Assembly: GCF_036884655.1 (NCBI RefSeq)
Contig: NC_088355.1
Location: 25,233,001 to 25,297,000 of the forward strand
Direction of reading: 5' to 3'
DNA: 64,000 nucleotides
Origin: Musa acuminata AAA Group
Taxonomy: Eukaryota; Streptophyta; Magnoliopsida; Zingiberales; Musaceae
The notes under the pieces were generated by a model, which saw nothing but the letters and a program-made list of their open reading frames with translations, searched no databases and had not been told where the DNA came from. Within the stretch, counting starts at the first letter, position 1; the number at the start of each line of letters is the position of its first letter. The translations under genes and the position numbers were made by a program. Shown one piece after another: positions 41,072-52,977 of this stretch.

Positions 41072-42592
41072 GTTGTGTTAGAGGCCCTTTTCTTGAGAAA
41101 CATTGCATGAGGTCGCTTAGTTCTTTGTGCAAGTTTGGTTGCGGCAGTCTATTGAGTTCAAATCGCTGGAGAATCTCCTTCCATATCCATTTTGTATAAT
41201 CACAAGCAAAATAGAGGTGGTCAACAGTTTCTTCTTGTTGCATACAAAGTGAGCATCGGTTAACATGATAGATACCTCTTCTTTTCATATTGTCTATTGT
41301 CGGTAGTTTATTGAGAAGAGCCTGCCATGTACATAAGGAATGTCTTTGTGATCCCGGTCGATCCCATGTCCAACTGCTTGGGACCCACTTGTTATTTCTT
41401 TGCCTAATTTGATTCCATGCGGATGTGGCACTAAATTTGCCATTGTCATGAGGCCAAATAAGTATATCTGAAGAGTTGTTCCTGATTGGAATAGCTATAA
41501 TAGTCGGCCAAAGTGATAACATTTCGGGAGAAATAGGATTAGGGAGACACCAAGCACCGTTAGCAATGAACTCATAAACCTTCCAATCTTTGGGAGCCCC
41601 AAGATCTTTTCGTATTCTGTCACCATATAATTGAAATATACTCTTCCCATTTACCCAAGGATCAAACCACATATTTGTACTAGTACGAGAAGAGATTGCA
41701 TAGGAAATGTGTTTGATTAGCCAATTCCTTGCCTTTAAAATTCCTTTCCAAGCTGCAGAGTGGTATGTTCTTGTTGAAATTTCCCAGATTGATTCCTTTG
41801 AAAGATACCTAGCAGAAACCCAATGTGACCATAAGGAACATTTGTTTTGCAAAAGATCCCATAATTGCTGTACCAGACAAGCTTGATTCCAATCTCTAAT
41901 ATTTCTCAAGTTTAGCCCCCCTTCATCTTTCGGTTTGCAAATGCTATCCCAATTTACCATATGCATTGGCTTATCATTTGTGCCATTCCAAAAGAAGTTC
42001 ATTAATAACCGTTCAATATCATGGAAAAGTCCAGCAGGCAGAAGAAATGCATTACACCAATATATTGAGTAGGAGTGCAATACCGAACGGATGAGTTCGA
42101 GTTGTCCTGCTTTTGATAGAAACCTATTTTTCCAAGAAGAAATTCTATTCTTTATTTTTTGCAAGATAGGCTGACAATGGGATGCCTGTGGATATGAGCG
42201 GGAGACCCAAATAAGGAACTGGCAAGCTTCCCTCACTAACCCCCAAAGTTTGCACAATAAAGACCTTATCCTCAACGTAAGGGCTCATATATACTTTACT
42301 TTTCGCATGATTTAACTGAAGTCCAGAAACCATACCAAAGTCATTCATAATAGTAGCCAGGTTCTTTATTGAAGTTGGTTCATTTTGGTGAAAGATAAGT
42401 AAGTCATCTGCAAATGTTACATGTGATATATGAACAGAACCAGCAATGGGTACCTTAATGCTGCCATTTAAGACTGCGTGTTCTAACATACAGCTAAGTC
42501 CTTCCATCGCAATAGTAAAAAGATACGGAGATAGTGGATCACCTTGTCGGATGCCATTCGTGCTCCCAAAAAAACCAATAGGTGAGCCATTA
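41072..42592 (-). pseudogene. LINE copy 5, ORF2 remainder (RT to zf-RVT), 5'-truncated
   Basis: Continuation of copy 5 after copy 6. On the minus strand from 42592: NGSPIGFFGSTNGIRQGDPLSPYLFTIAMEG, catalytic FADDLLIF (about 42400), LPVPYLGLPLISTGIP with the 9-bp deletion that changes the frame, then an open 406-codon stretch (42275-41055) through the connection region to zf-RVT (CSLCMQQEETVDHLYFACDYTKWIW) and LTQL. The right end is not a LINE terminus: it joins a chromovirus fragment at about 42592. This junction is mirrored at 33784. Confidence 0.92.
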
Positions 42593-43140
42593 GTACCTTG
42601 GGCATATAATATTAAAAGAATGAGTGGCAATAGACCCAACAAAAATTAAAGTAGTGCAAAGCTGGCCGAAACCTATAAACGTGAAATTACTGTGCGAGTT
42701 CCTTAGACTAATAGGCTATTACCGAAAATTTGTTAAAGACTATGGGAAGATTAGTGCACCCCTCACTTCTCTACTAAAAAAAGATATCTTCCAATGGTCG
42801 GACAAAGCCTCCGCTGCCTTCGACAAACTTAAGGCAGCTATGATGACAATGCTTATACTAATGCTACCCGGCTTCGGCAAGACTTTTGTTATTAAAGTCG
42901 ATGCCTACGAAGTCGGAATTGGTGGTGTACTAATGCAAGATGGTCGCCCCCTCGCTTATACCAGTAAGGCGTTATCTTCTTCCCATCTCAAGCTGACTAA
43001 TTATGACAAGGAGGTGCTCGTGATGTGCATGTGGTGGCCAAGTGGAGACCATACTTACGAAAATGCTCGCGATCGGGCGATATTTTCAAATCAAGGCCGA
43101 CCATAAAAGCCTAAAATATTTCTTGGAGCAGAAGATATCT
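42593..43140 (+). pseudogene. Gypsy RT thumb and RNase H fragment, inverted copy
   Basis: Plus-strand mirror of 33249-33783: YLGHII-like start, VAIDPTKIKVVQSWPKPINVKLL, GYYRKFVKDYGKISAPLTSLLKKDIFQW, KVDAYEVGIGGVLMQDGRPLAYTSKALSSS, then HKSLKYFLEQKIS up to AGAAGATATCT where LINE copy 7 begins. One frame covers 160 codons, but there is no RT palm or integrase, so it is a fragment. Confidence 0.9.
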
Positions 43141-46107
43141 TTTTTTTTGGTAAGTAAAAGTAAATTAATTATGTGTAAAGTTTCTACAAATAGCTTTATC
43201 TATACAAGTCATAGACAAAGCCAAGTAACTCATAGAGTGCGAATGCGATAGTTATGACTACACATGCTGTAGACTATAACTACTTGTGGGTACATTATTT
43301 GGCATCATTCCCAAGATCTTTAGCTAATAGCAAAATTAAATTTGATAAAAATATCTTTTTCTCTTCGGGTGAAGTGCTCGGTTTTGAGATCATGCTCCAT
43401 ACAGGATCTTGAGTCTGTAATAATCTCTTTCAAGAGCTGAGCATTGTTTGTGTGTTGACCTTCAAAGATTCTATTACATCTCTCCTTCCACATCTACCAA
43501 ATAACGCATCTGAAAGTAACTTTTGCCAGTTGTGTAAGAGGCTCTTTTCTTGAGAAACATTGCATGAGGTCGCCTAGTTCTTGGTGCAAGTTTGGTTGCG
43601 GCAGTCTATTGAGTTCAAATCGCTGGAGAATCTCCTTCCATATCCATTTTGTATAATCACAAGCAAAATAGAGGTGGTGAACAGTTTCTTCTTGTTGCAA
43701 ACAAAGGGAGCATCGGTTAACATGATAGATACCTCTTCTTTTCATATTGTCTATTTTAGGTAGTTTATTGAGAAGGGCCTGGCATGTACATAAGGAGTGT
43801 CTTTGTGATCCCGGTCGATCCCATGCTTGGGACCCACTTGTTATTTCTTTGCCTAATTTGATTTCATGCGGATGTGGCACTAAATTTGCCATTGTCATGA
43901 GGCCAAATAAGTGTATCTAAAGAGTTGTTCCTGATTAGAATAGCTATGATAGTCGGCCAAAGTGATAACATTTCGGGAGAAATATGATTAGGGAGACACC
44001 AGGTACCGTTAGCAATGAACTAGGAAACCTTCCAATCTTTGGGAGCCCCAAGATCTTTTCATATTCTGTCGCCATATAATTGAAATATACTCTTCCCATT
44101 TACCCAAGGATCGTACCACATATTAGTACTAGTTCCAGAAGAGATTGCATAAGAAATGTGTTTGATTAGCCAATTCCTTGCCTTTAAAATTCCTTTCCAA
44201 GCTGCAGAGTGGTATGTTCTTGTTGAAATTTCCTAGATTGATTCCTTTGAATGATACCTAGCAGAAACCCATTGTGACCATAAGGAACATTTGTTTTGCA
44301 AAAGATCCCATAGTTGTTTTACCAGGCATGCTTGATTCCAATTTTTAGTATTTCTCAAGTTTAGCCCCCCGTCATCTTTCGGTTTGCAAATGCTATCACA
44401 ATTTACCATATGCATTGCCTTGTCATTTGTGCAATTCCAGAAGAAGTTCATTAATAACCGTTCAATATCTTGGAGAAGACCAGCAGGCAGAAGAAATGCA
44501 TTACACCAATATATAGAGTAGGAGTGCAATACAGAACGGATGAGTTCGAGTCGTCCTGCTTTTGATAGAAGCCTATTTTTCCAAGAAGAAATTCTATTCT
44601 TTATTTTTTGCAGGATAGGCTGATAGTGGGTTTTGTGAATGCTTGTGGATATGAGCTTGAGACCCAAATAAGGAACTGGCAGGCTTCCCTCACTAACCCC
44701 CAAATATTGTGCAATAAAGACCTTATCATCAACGTAAGGGCTCATATATACTTTACTTTTAGCATGATTTAACTGAAGTCCAGAAACCATACCAAAGTCA
44801 TTCATAATAGTAGCCAGGTTCTTTACTGAAGTTGGATATTTTGGAGAAAGATAAGTAAATCATCTGCAAATGTTATATGTGATATATGAAAAGAGCCAGC
44901 ATTGGGTACCTTAATGCTGTCATTTAAGACTGCATTTTCCAACATACAACTAAGTCCTTCCATCGCAATAGTAAAGAGATACGGGGAGACTGGATCACCT
45001 TGTCGGATGCCATTCGTGCTCCCAAAAAAACCAATAGGTGAGCCATTAAAGAGTATCGAAAACTTTGGAGTTTCCAGGCAAGATTGAATCTAATTAACCC
45101 ATTGCTGTAGGAAGTTCATATCGAGGAGCATCTTATAGATAAATTTTCTATTGACTGAATCGAAGGCTTTCCGTAAATCAGCTTTAAAACATATTTTTGT
45201 CCCTTTTGCTTCTGAATGAAAATCTTTGACCATGTCATTAGCAAGCAGAATGTTATGATGTATACTTCTCCCTTTGATGAAAGCAGCTTGATTTGGGCTA
45301 ATAATCTTGTGTATTACCTTTTACATTCTATTTGCCAATACTTTGGAGATGATCTTGTAAATAAAGTTGCATAATGATATGGGTCGATAGTTCTCTAGTG
45401 AATCAACCCTTGCATTCTTCGGAATTAAAGAAATAAAAGTGCAATTCATCTCTCTAAGAATATGACCTGAAGAGAAAAAATGTTGGCAAGCCTTGATCAC
45501 ATTATTTCCAATAATAGACCAAGCAGTTTGGTAAAATTCAGTTGGAAATCCATCTGGACCTGGGCTTTTGTGCTTTGGTGACTTAAAGACAACACATACA
45601 AATTCGTCGTCTGTAATTGGGGCATTGTGGATTGAAATAGTTTCCGAATCAAGTTTTCTAGTCGGCTCCACATGAATGTTATTAGTTTTCCCAGCTTCAT
45701 TGAGTATGGAATAAAAAAATTGCTCTATGTGTGCTTTAACCTCATCTAAATTCTCAATAAGATTATCATCTTTGTCTATGCATTTGCTGATACGGTTAAC
45801 AGCCCTTCGAGTAGCAATTGAATCATAGAAAAATTTAGTATTGGAATCCCCTAGTGTAAGCCAATGCTGTCGAGACTTCTGCTTTGCAAAACTTTCCTCC
45901 TGTTTTAAGGCTTACATGAAGTTATTTCTGGCTTCTGTCTCTTTATAGATAATATTCTAATCATTTGGCTGAAGTTGCAGCTCATGTTGCAATGACATTA
46001 GTTCCTTCCTGCAAAATTGAACTGTGGTGGTAATATTGCCAAAGGTATTTGTATTCCACTCCTTTAGTGCTGTTTTACATGCTTTGAGCTTTTGACATAA
46101 GATGTAA
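43141..46107 (-). pseudogene. LINE copy 7 (inverted copy of LINE copy 3)
   Basis: Minus-strand LINE from poly(T) at 43141 to the linker at 46107. It has the short 3' UTR. ORF2 remnants: zf-RVT (about 43650-43720), a stop in the IWWMWKE region, an 8-bp deletion at about 43826 (lost in the SSWTW region), a RT connection open at 44233-44805, catalytic region at about 44855 broken by a small deletion, FKADLRKAFDSV about 45170-45190 and GPDGFPTEF about 45550. Its left part matches copy 3, including tail variants. The right end lacks a target duplication and joins a 25-bp chromovirus gag fragment, marking the duplication breakpoint. Confidence 0.9.
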
Positions 46108-46131
46108 GATCTTTGCTAGTTGTCCGTCAAT
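46108..46131 (-). other. 24-bp chromovirus gag scrap at the duplication breakpoint
   Basis: GATCTTTGCTAGTTGTCCGTC and following bases match 15172-15196 of Gyp1 (antisense to gag). It is wedged between LINE copy 7 and a plus-strand LTR, so at least three sequences were joined here. It suggests microhomology-driven template switching. Confidence 0.65.
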
Positions 46132-46547
46132 GTGCTAGGAGAGTCCTAATTGAGAGGGACATTCTGTTAGGACTCTAGCTATGAGACCTAATTGAGAGGG
46201 ACACTCTGTTAGGACTCTAACTAGGAGAGTCCTAATTGAAAGGGACATTCTGTTAGGAGGTTTTTTCTTAGAAAAGAATTAGGAGTTGTAAGGGAATAGG
46301 AGTCTTGAGTAGGAGTCATATTAGGAGTTGGTTAGAAGTAAGAGTCTTAAGTAGGAGTCCTATTAGGAGTTAGGGTTTAGAAGCCCTATAAATAGCCATG
46401 TATTTCTTCTCTTTTGATAAGCAATAGATGAATCTTTTCTGCAACCTTTGAGCAGCAACTTGGAGGGAGGAACCCCTATAGAGTTCCAAGGAAGCCAATC
46501 CCCTAAAGAGATCAACCCCAAGTTTAAAATCTGCAAGGGTTCTAACA
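46132..46547 (+). repeat. Gyp3 5' LTR, truncated at its U3 end
   Basis: Plus-strand LTR of the Gyp1 family ending GGTTCTAACA. The first full terminus TGTTAGGACTC is at 46165; further iterons begin at about 46207 and 46249. TATA box TATAAATA at 46387-46394. The left end is cut by the rearrangement. Confidence 0.9.
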
Positions 46548-46549
46548 CC

Positions 46550-46561
46550 TGGTATCGGAGC
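46550..46561 (+). promoter_or_regulatory. Gyp3 primer-binding site, Met-tRNA, one mismatch
   Basis: TGGTATCGGAGC, two bases after the LTR. A to G at position eight compared with the canonical site in the other elements. Confidence 0.88.
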
Positions 46562-47081
46562 AGCGTACTTGGCGTCTCGCTGCCCTTCTACAACCACCCA
46601 TCAACCCTCCACAACCATCCAAAGCAATTCCCACAATTGCTTAAAAAGTCATCGCCGAATTCCACCATCATCTCCACCACCACAGATCATCCTTTGATCT
46701 CCCCGTGAATTGCAACAGGTTCTGGTTTCCTACCTTACTGTTGCTGCAATTTATTTATCCCTATCCAAAAATCCAAAAAAAAGAAAGAAAAATTCGTTCC
46801 TATATTGCTGCAAATTTTCATCGTAAGTTGCTGAAATTTTTCGACGAGAATTCTGCTATCGCAACTTACACCAATTTTCTTGCTGTTACTGCCGAAATTT
46901 TCTTGATGGACATCCTTGCTGTCATATAAACTAAGATATTGCTGTCAATTCTCTCCTCAAATCTCTCAAATTTTTTGTGGAGATTTCGTCGAGAAACCGT
47001 TGTTTCTTCGACGATTATTCTGCTCTTATAAGACAACATAATTCTGCAGCAAACTTTCACTGATTTCTATCAAACATATAC
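46562..47081 (+). other. Gyp3 5' leader
   Basis: 520 bp between the primer site and gag. Related to the Gyp1 leader but about half as long. Pyrimidine-rich (CATCATCTCCACCACC), then GAAATTTT-type motifs. No credible ORF. Confidence 0.82.
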
Positions 47082-47960
47082 ATGCCTTTAACCCGTCAAC
47101 AAAAGAGAGATCTTAATATCACAGATTTGGAGTCATATACTATGGCATCTGAGGAGGCAATCAATGCTAAATTTGAAGCCTTTGAGGCACGAATGGAGGA
47201 TAAGATTCGGACTCTCCTTACCGAATTCAGTTTGGGCCGGCCACCAAGCCTGAAGAAATCACATCAAGGAGAGAGCTCTAACCAATCACATCATGCCTAA
47301 AGAGATGACTTCCAAGAGAGGGGAGGCTCTATGACCGACCCCAACTATTCGCACATGAGAGTGGACTTCCCTAGAAGGGAAGAAGGAGACCCAATTGGTT
47401 GGATCTGGCGCGCGAAGCGATATTTTCGGTACCATAAAACTGCGGATGCATCCATGGTGGAAATTGCAGCTATACATCTTGAAGGGGATGCTATACAATG
47501 GTTTGACTGGTTTGAACACACTTATGGAGCCCTTTCATGGCGACAATTCAAAGAAGGACTACTGATCCGCTTCGGACCAACTTATTACGAGAACATTGAC
47601 GGACAACTAGCAAAGATCCGACAAACCTCCACCATTCAGGAGTACCAAACCAGGTTTGAAAGGTTATCTAATCAAACTTGTGATTGGTCTGAAAAACAGT
47701 TATTGGGGACTTTTATTGAGGGCCTAAAGCTGGAGATCCGGGGAGAAGTTAAGGCACGGCAACCATACACGCTTATGGCAGCCATCTCTTTCGCATGACT
47801 TCTTGAGGAGCGATTGAACCATGAAGCCTAGAGGACTAGGATCACTCCACGACTTAGAATACTAAAGCCCTTAGCCCCCCCTACTATCAACCGAGTCCTT
47901 GCATCCTAAAAGGTTAACAAGAGAAGAAATTCGGGAGCGATCTGCGAAGGGGTTATGTTG
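47082..47960 (+). pseudogene. gag: Gyp3 gag (capsid and zinc knuckle)
   Basis: Starts at ATG 47082 (MPLTRQQKRDL). The open frame reaches LGRPPSLKKSHQGESSNQSHHA then TAA at about 47298; the following part reopens at 47331 with the capsid domain (MRVDFPRREEGDPIGWI ... AAIHLEGDAIQWFDWFEHTYG ... LIRFGPTYYENIDGQLAKI ... FERLSNQT ... FIEGLKLEIRGEVKARQPY) to a TGA at about 47797. The zinc knuckle CWHCDEPWSHEHHC follows at about 47955-48000 in a shifted frame. Better preserved than in Gyp1 but still interrupted twice. Confidence 0.9.
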
Positions 47961-48637
47961 GCATTGCGACGAGCCGTGGAGCCACGAGCATCACTGTAAA
48001 AAAGGTAGATTTCTTATGATTGAACCAGTAGAAGAAGAGGTCATTGAACATATAGAAGAGAGCCTTAAACATGAAGAAGAAGATATGGAAGAAGAGCCAT
48101 AGCCGACCGACATTACGGTACACGCACTAACCGGCTACTCAAATCCGCAAACGATGAAAGTTGGAGGCCTTCTCAAACAATAGCCGATCACTGTTCTCAT
48201 CGACATGGGTTGCACTAATAACTTCTTGAATAGTAAGGTTGCTGCTCGGATGGCATTGCATATTGAAGGTTGCAGCAAGTTCGATGTAAAGGTTGCCGAC
48301 GGCAGAATCCTAAAGTGCGACCAAAGATGCGCGCAGGTGAATCTATTACTGCAATACCAAGAAATTATCACCGATTTCTTCCTCCTACCAATTGATGACT
48401 ATGAGGCAGTGCTTGGTATAGAATGGCTGACAACACTAGGTGATGTCTCTTGGCTGACTACACTATATCATCCTACGCGGGAAGCGTGGAAGCAACGTTA
48501 CCACTGTTTCGACCCAACGAATGGAGAAAGTTTTACATAAGGTAAATTGTGCCTTTTTTATGCACCTCCAGCAGCAACCAGAGGGGAAGAAAATAGAATT
48601 TGACGATCAAAATCTTGCCCAATTCCTTACTGAATTT
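47961..48637 (+). pseudogene. Gyp3 protease region up to LINE copy 8
   Basis: After the acidic spacer (PVEEEVIEHIEESLKHEEED) and a TAG at about 48100, the protease reads VLIDMGCTNNFLNSKVAARM: the catalytic D-T-G is changed to D-M-G, so the protease should be inactive. GIEWLTTLGDVSW follows, with a small duplication of WLTTL. The frame then continues to AQFLTEF, where LINE copy 8 is inserted. The element resumes at 60179. Confidence 0.87.
48626..48637. repeat. Target-site duplication of LINE copy 8, left copy
   Basis: CTTACTGAATTT, matching CTTATTGAATTT at 60179-60190 with one difference. Joining across it restores the chromovirus frame order (protease end to RT start). Confidence 0.88.
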
Positions 48638-51173
48638 TTTTTGGTAAGTAAAAGTAAATTGATTATGTGTAAAGTTTCTACAAATAGCCTTATCTATACA
48701 AGTCATAGACAAAGCCAAGTATCTCATAGAATACGAATGCGATAGTTATGACTACACATGCTGTAGACTATAACTACCTGTGGGTACAATATTTGGCAAC
48801 ATTCCCAAGATCTTTAGCTAATAGCAAAATTAAATTTGATAAAAATATCTTTTTCTCTTCGGGTGAAGTGCTCGGTTTTGAGATCATGCTCCATACAGGA
48901 TCTTGAGTCTCTAAAAATCTCTTTCAATAGCTGAGCATTGTTTGTGTGTTGACCTTCAAAGATTCTATTACATCTCTCCTTCCACATCCACTAAATAGCG
49001 CATCTGAAAGTAACCTTTGCCAGCTGTGTAAGAGGCTCTTTTCTTGAGAAACATTGCATGAGGTCACATAGTTCTTGGTGCAAGTTTGGTTGCGGCAGTC
49101 TATTGAGTTCAAATAGCTAGAGAATCTCCTTCTATATCCATTTTGTATAATCACAAGCAAAATTGAGGTGGTCAATAGTTTCTTCTTGTTGCAAACAAAG
49201 GGAACATCGGTTAACATGAAAGATACCTCTTCTTTTCATATTGTCTATTGTAGGTAGTTTATTGAGAAGGGCCTGCCATGTACATAAGGAGTGTCTTTGT
49301 GATCCCGGTCGATCCCATGTCCAACTGCTTGGGACCCACTTGTTATTTCTTTGCCTAATTTGATTCAATGCGGATGTGACACTAAATTTGCCATTGTCAT
49401 GAGGCTAAATAAGTATATCTAAAGAGTTATTCCTGATTGGAATAGCAATGATAGTCGGCCAAAGTGATAACATTTCGGGAGAAATAGGATTAGGGAGACA
49501 CTAGGTACCGTTAGCAATGAACTCGAAAACCTTCCAATCTTTGGGAGCCCCAAGATCTTTTCGTATTCTGTCGCCATGTAATTGAAATACACTCTTCCCA
49601 TTCACCCAAGGATCATACCACATATTAGTACTAGTTCCAGAAGAGATTGCATAAGAAATGTGTTTGATTAGCCAATTCCTTGCCTTTAAAATTCCTTTCC
49701 ATGCTACAAAGTGGTATGTTCTTGTTGAAATTTCCCAGATTGATTCCTTTGAAAGATACCTAGCAGAAACCCATTGTGACCATAAGGAACATTTGTTTTG
49801 CAAAAGATCCCATAGTTGTTGTACCAGGCATGCTTGATTCCAATCTCTAGTATTTCTCAAGTTTAGCCCCCCTTCATCTTTCGGTTTGCAAATGCTATCC
49901 CAATTTACCATATGCATTACCTTGTCATTTGTGTCATTCCAGAAGAAGTTCATTAATAACCGTTCAATATCTTGGAGAAGTCCAGCAGGCAGAAGAAATG
50001 CATTACACCAATATATAGAGTAGGAGTGCAATACAGAACGGATGAGTTCGAGTCATCCTGCTTTTGATAGAAGCCTATTTTTCCAAGAAGAAATTCTATT
50101 CTTTATTTTTTGCAGGATAGGCTGACAGTGGGTTTTGTGAATGCCTGTGGATATGAGCGGGAGACCCAAATAAGGAACTGGCAGGCTTCCCTCACTAACC
50201 CCCAAAGATTGTGCAATAAAGACCTTATCCTCAACGTAAGGGCTCATATATACTTTACTTTTAGCATGATTTAACTGAAGTTCAGAAACCATACCAAAGT
50301 CATTCATAATAGTAGCCAGGTTCTTTACTGAAGTTGGATCATTTTGGAGAAAGATAAGTAAATCATCTGCAAATGTTATATGTGATATATGAATAGAGCC
50401 AGCATTGGGTACCTTAATGCTGCCATTTAAGACTGCATGTTCCAACATACAGCTCCCAAAAAAACGGAGAGAGTGGATCATCTTGTCGGATGTCATTCGT
50501 GCTCCCAAAAAAACCAATAGGTGAGCCATTAAAGAGTATCGAAATCTTTGGAGTTTCCAAGCAAGATTGAATCCAATTAACCCATTGCTGTGGGAAGTTC
50601 ATATCGAGGAGCATCTTATAGATAAATTTCCTATTGACTGAATCAAAGGCTTTCCGTAAATCAGCTTTAAAACATATTTTTGTCCCTCTTGCTTTTGAAT
50701 GCAAATCTTTGACTAAGTCATTAGCAAGCAAAATGTTATGATGTATACTTCTCCCTTTGATGAAAGCAGCTTGATTTGGGCTAATGATCTTGTGTATTAC
50801 CTTTTGCATTCTATTTGCTAATACTTTGGAGATGATCTTGTAAATAAAGTTGCATAATGATATGGGTCGATAGTTCTCTAGTGAATCAGCCCCTGCATTC
50901 TTCGGAATTAAAGAAATAAAAGTGCAATTCATCTCTATAAGAATATGACCTGAAGTGAAAAAATGTTGGCAAGCCTTGATCACATCATTTCCAATAATAG
51001 ACCAAGCAGTTTGGTAAAATTCAGTTGGAAATCCATCTGGACCTGGGCTTTTGTGCTTTGTTGACTTAAAGACAACACATACAATTTCGTCGTTTGTAAT
51101 TGGGGCATTGAGGATTGAAATAGCTTCCGAATCAAGTTTTCTAGTCGGCTCCACATGAATGTTATTAGTTTTC

Positions 51174-51274
51174 ATTCTATGAGTTACTTGGCTTTGTCTA
51201 TGACTTGTATAGATAAAGCTATTTGTAGAAACTTTACACATAATCAATTTACTTTTACTTACCAAAAAAAAATA
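51174..51274 (+). mobile_element. LINE copy 10: 101-bp extreme 5'-truncated LINE insertion
   Basis: Only the last ~90 bases of the LINE 3' UTR plus an A-rich tail (ending AAAAAAAAATA), on the plus strand inside minus-strand LINE copy 8. A 12-bp duplication TTATTAGTTTTC lies at 51162-51173 and 51275-51286. A clean target-primed insertion that stopped after about 90 nt. Confidence 0.92.
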
Positions 51275-52731
51275 TTATTAGTTTTCCTAGCTTGATTGAG
51301 TGAGGAATAAAAAAATTGCTCTGTGTGTGCTTTAACATCATCTAAATTCTCAATAAGATTATCATCTTTGTCTCTGCATTTGCTGATACGGTTAACTTAG
51401 TATTGGAATCCCCTAGTGTAAGCCAATGCTGTCGAGACTTCTGCTTTGTAAAACTTTCCTCCTGTTTTAAGGCTTGCATGAAGTTATTTCTGGCTTCTGT
51501 CTCTTTGAAGATAATATTCTCATCATTTGGCTGAAGTTGCAGCTCATGTTGCAATGACATTAGTTCCTTCCTGTAAAATTGAACTGTGGTGGTAATATTG
51601 CCAAAGGTATTTGTATTCCACTCCTTTAGTGCTGTTTTACAGGCTTTGAGCTTTTGACATAAGATGTAAGGGGGGGATCCATGCACATTAACATTCAAAG
51701 CAGATCTGATAACATCAAGAAATTGAGGATGAGTACTCCAAATGTTAAAGAATCTAAATGGTTTCTTGCCTCTTGGTGTCGCTTTGTCTGCCTGTATATA
51801 CATTAAAGAATGGTCAGAAAACAAAGGAGCACCATACTCTAGAAGTGAATCTGGGTAAACTGTTAACCATTCATGATTAATCAAACACCTATCAAGTCGA
51901 GCCATTATTTTTCTGTTAGCAGCACCTTGATTACTCCAGGAGAGCCAATTACCCACAGATTTCATATCAAACAAAGCTGCAGTGTCAATGTAATCATTAA
52001 AACTTTGAAGCTGGCTTTCTGAAAGTTGTCTACCCCCCTCTTTTTCATTTTTGTACCGAACAGTATTAAAGTCTCCAAGAACAATCCAAGGTACATTGAG
52101 ACAGCCATTTGCAATATTAGTCAGGTCAGACCAAAGAGTATTTCTTTCTTGCATACTATTTGAAGCATATATACCAATGAAATTGAATTGACAACAATTC
52201 TTTTTATCCTCTATCTTAAGATGAATGAATTGATCAGTAGCAGAAATACACCAAGCATTAATAGAGTTAGGATGCCATAAGACCCATATTCTACCAAAAG
52301 ATTCATTTGAGTCATTGGTAAACAGTTCTGCGTCCAGCCATATTAATTTCTATTGAGCTTGAACGCGCGATTGTTTAATTTTCGTTTCTACTAGGATAAC
52401 AATATCACATGCGGCAGACTTGATTATTCTGTTGAGCTCCCGACATTTCTCCGGCTTATTAAGTCCGCGAACATTCCAACATGTTATCTTCATCAGTGAT
52501 AAAAAAATGAAAAGGTGGTAAGGTATTCATCCTATGACTTTGGATGGACTGTACCATCCTTTTTCATATCCTTCGGTTTTGTATTTTCCTCCCTCACAAT
52601 ATCCTTACCTTTTATGGCTTTATTCCTATATTTATCCACTTCATCTACTGCTTGCAGATTTTTAAACTTTAAAATACATTGAATCATGTGGTCTTGATTG
52701 GCAGGGTTTGTTGAAGCACAATAAGATTATT

Positions 52732-52745
52732 GCAGCACAATATCC
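52732..52745. repeat. Target-site duplication of LINE copy 9, left copy
   Basis: GCAGCACAATATCC is repeated exactly at 58328-58341. It lies in ORF1 of LINE copy 8. Confidence 0.95.
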
Positions 52746-52977
52746 TTTTTTTTTTTTTTTTGGTAAGTAAAAGTAAATTGATTATGTGTAAAGTTTCTAT
52801 AAATAGCTTTATCTATACAAGTCATAGAAAAAGCCAAGTAACTCATAGAGTGCGAATGCGATAGTTATGACTACACATGCTGTAGACTATAACTCCTAAT
52901 TATAATCAATATAGAAAATATTTATCTAGATATATCAAAACTACCTGTGGGTACATAATTTGGCATCATTCCCAAGA

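Larger units (their letters stand above)
41843..46107. repeat. Right arm of a ~4.25-kb inverted duplication
   Basis: Reading on the minus strand from 46107 to 41843 gives LINE (copy 7), Gyp RT-RNase H fragment, LINE (copy 5), in the same order and with the same junctions as 30283-34532 on the plus strand. Shared derived marks: the LINE-gypsy joint at the GTACCTTGG site, the 9-bp GGCATCCCAT deletion, and the CACAAGTAG and CATAATTAA variants in the LINE tail. Arms are about 97-98% identical where I compared them, with private mutations in each. Confidence 0.85.
48638..52745 (-). pseudogene. LINE copy 8, 3' half: 3' UTR, ORF2, end of ORF1
   Basis: Minus-strand LINE of the short-3'-UTR subfamily. 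ORF2 starts at 52493 (MKITCWNVRGL). Endonuclease: stop at about 52350, then open at 52154-51342 (GDFNTVRYKNEKEGG about 52070, SDHS about 51820). A ~45-bp deletion at about 51398 breaks the linker, and a 101-bp LINE stub (51174-51274) interrupts further on. RT: GPDGFPTEF about 51030, FKADLRKAFDSV about 50660, then a local scramble at about 50455-50490 where a second copy of the GSTN region is inserted, then FADDLLIF about 50365 and zf-RVT about 49200. ORF1 tail at 52541-52745 (lysine-rich end). The element is dead. Confidence 0.92.
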
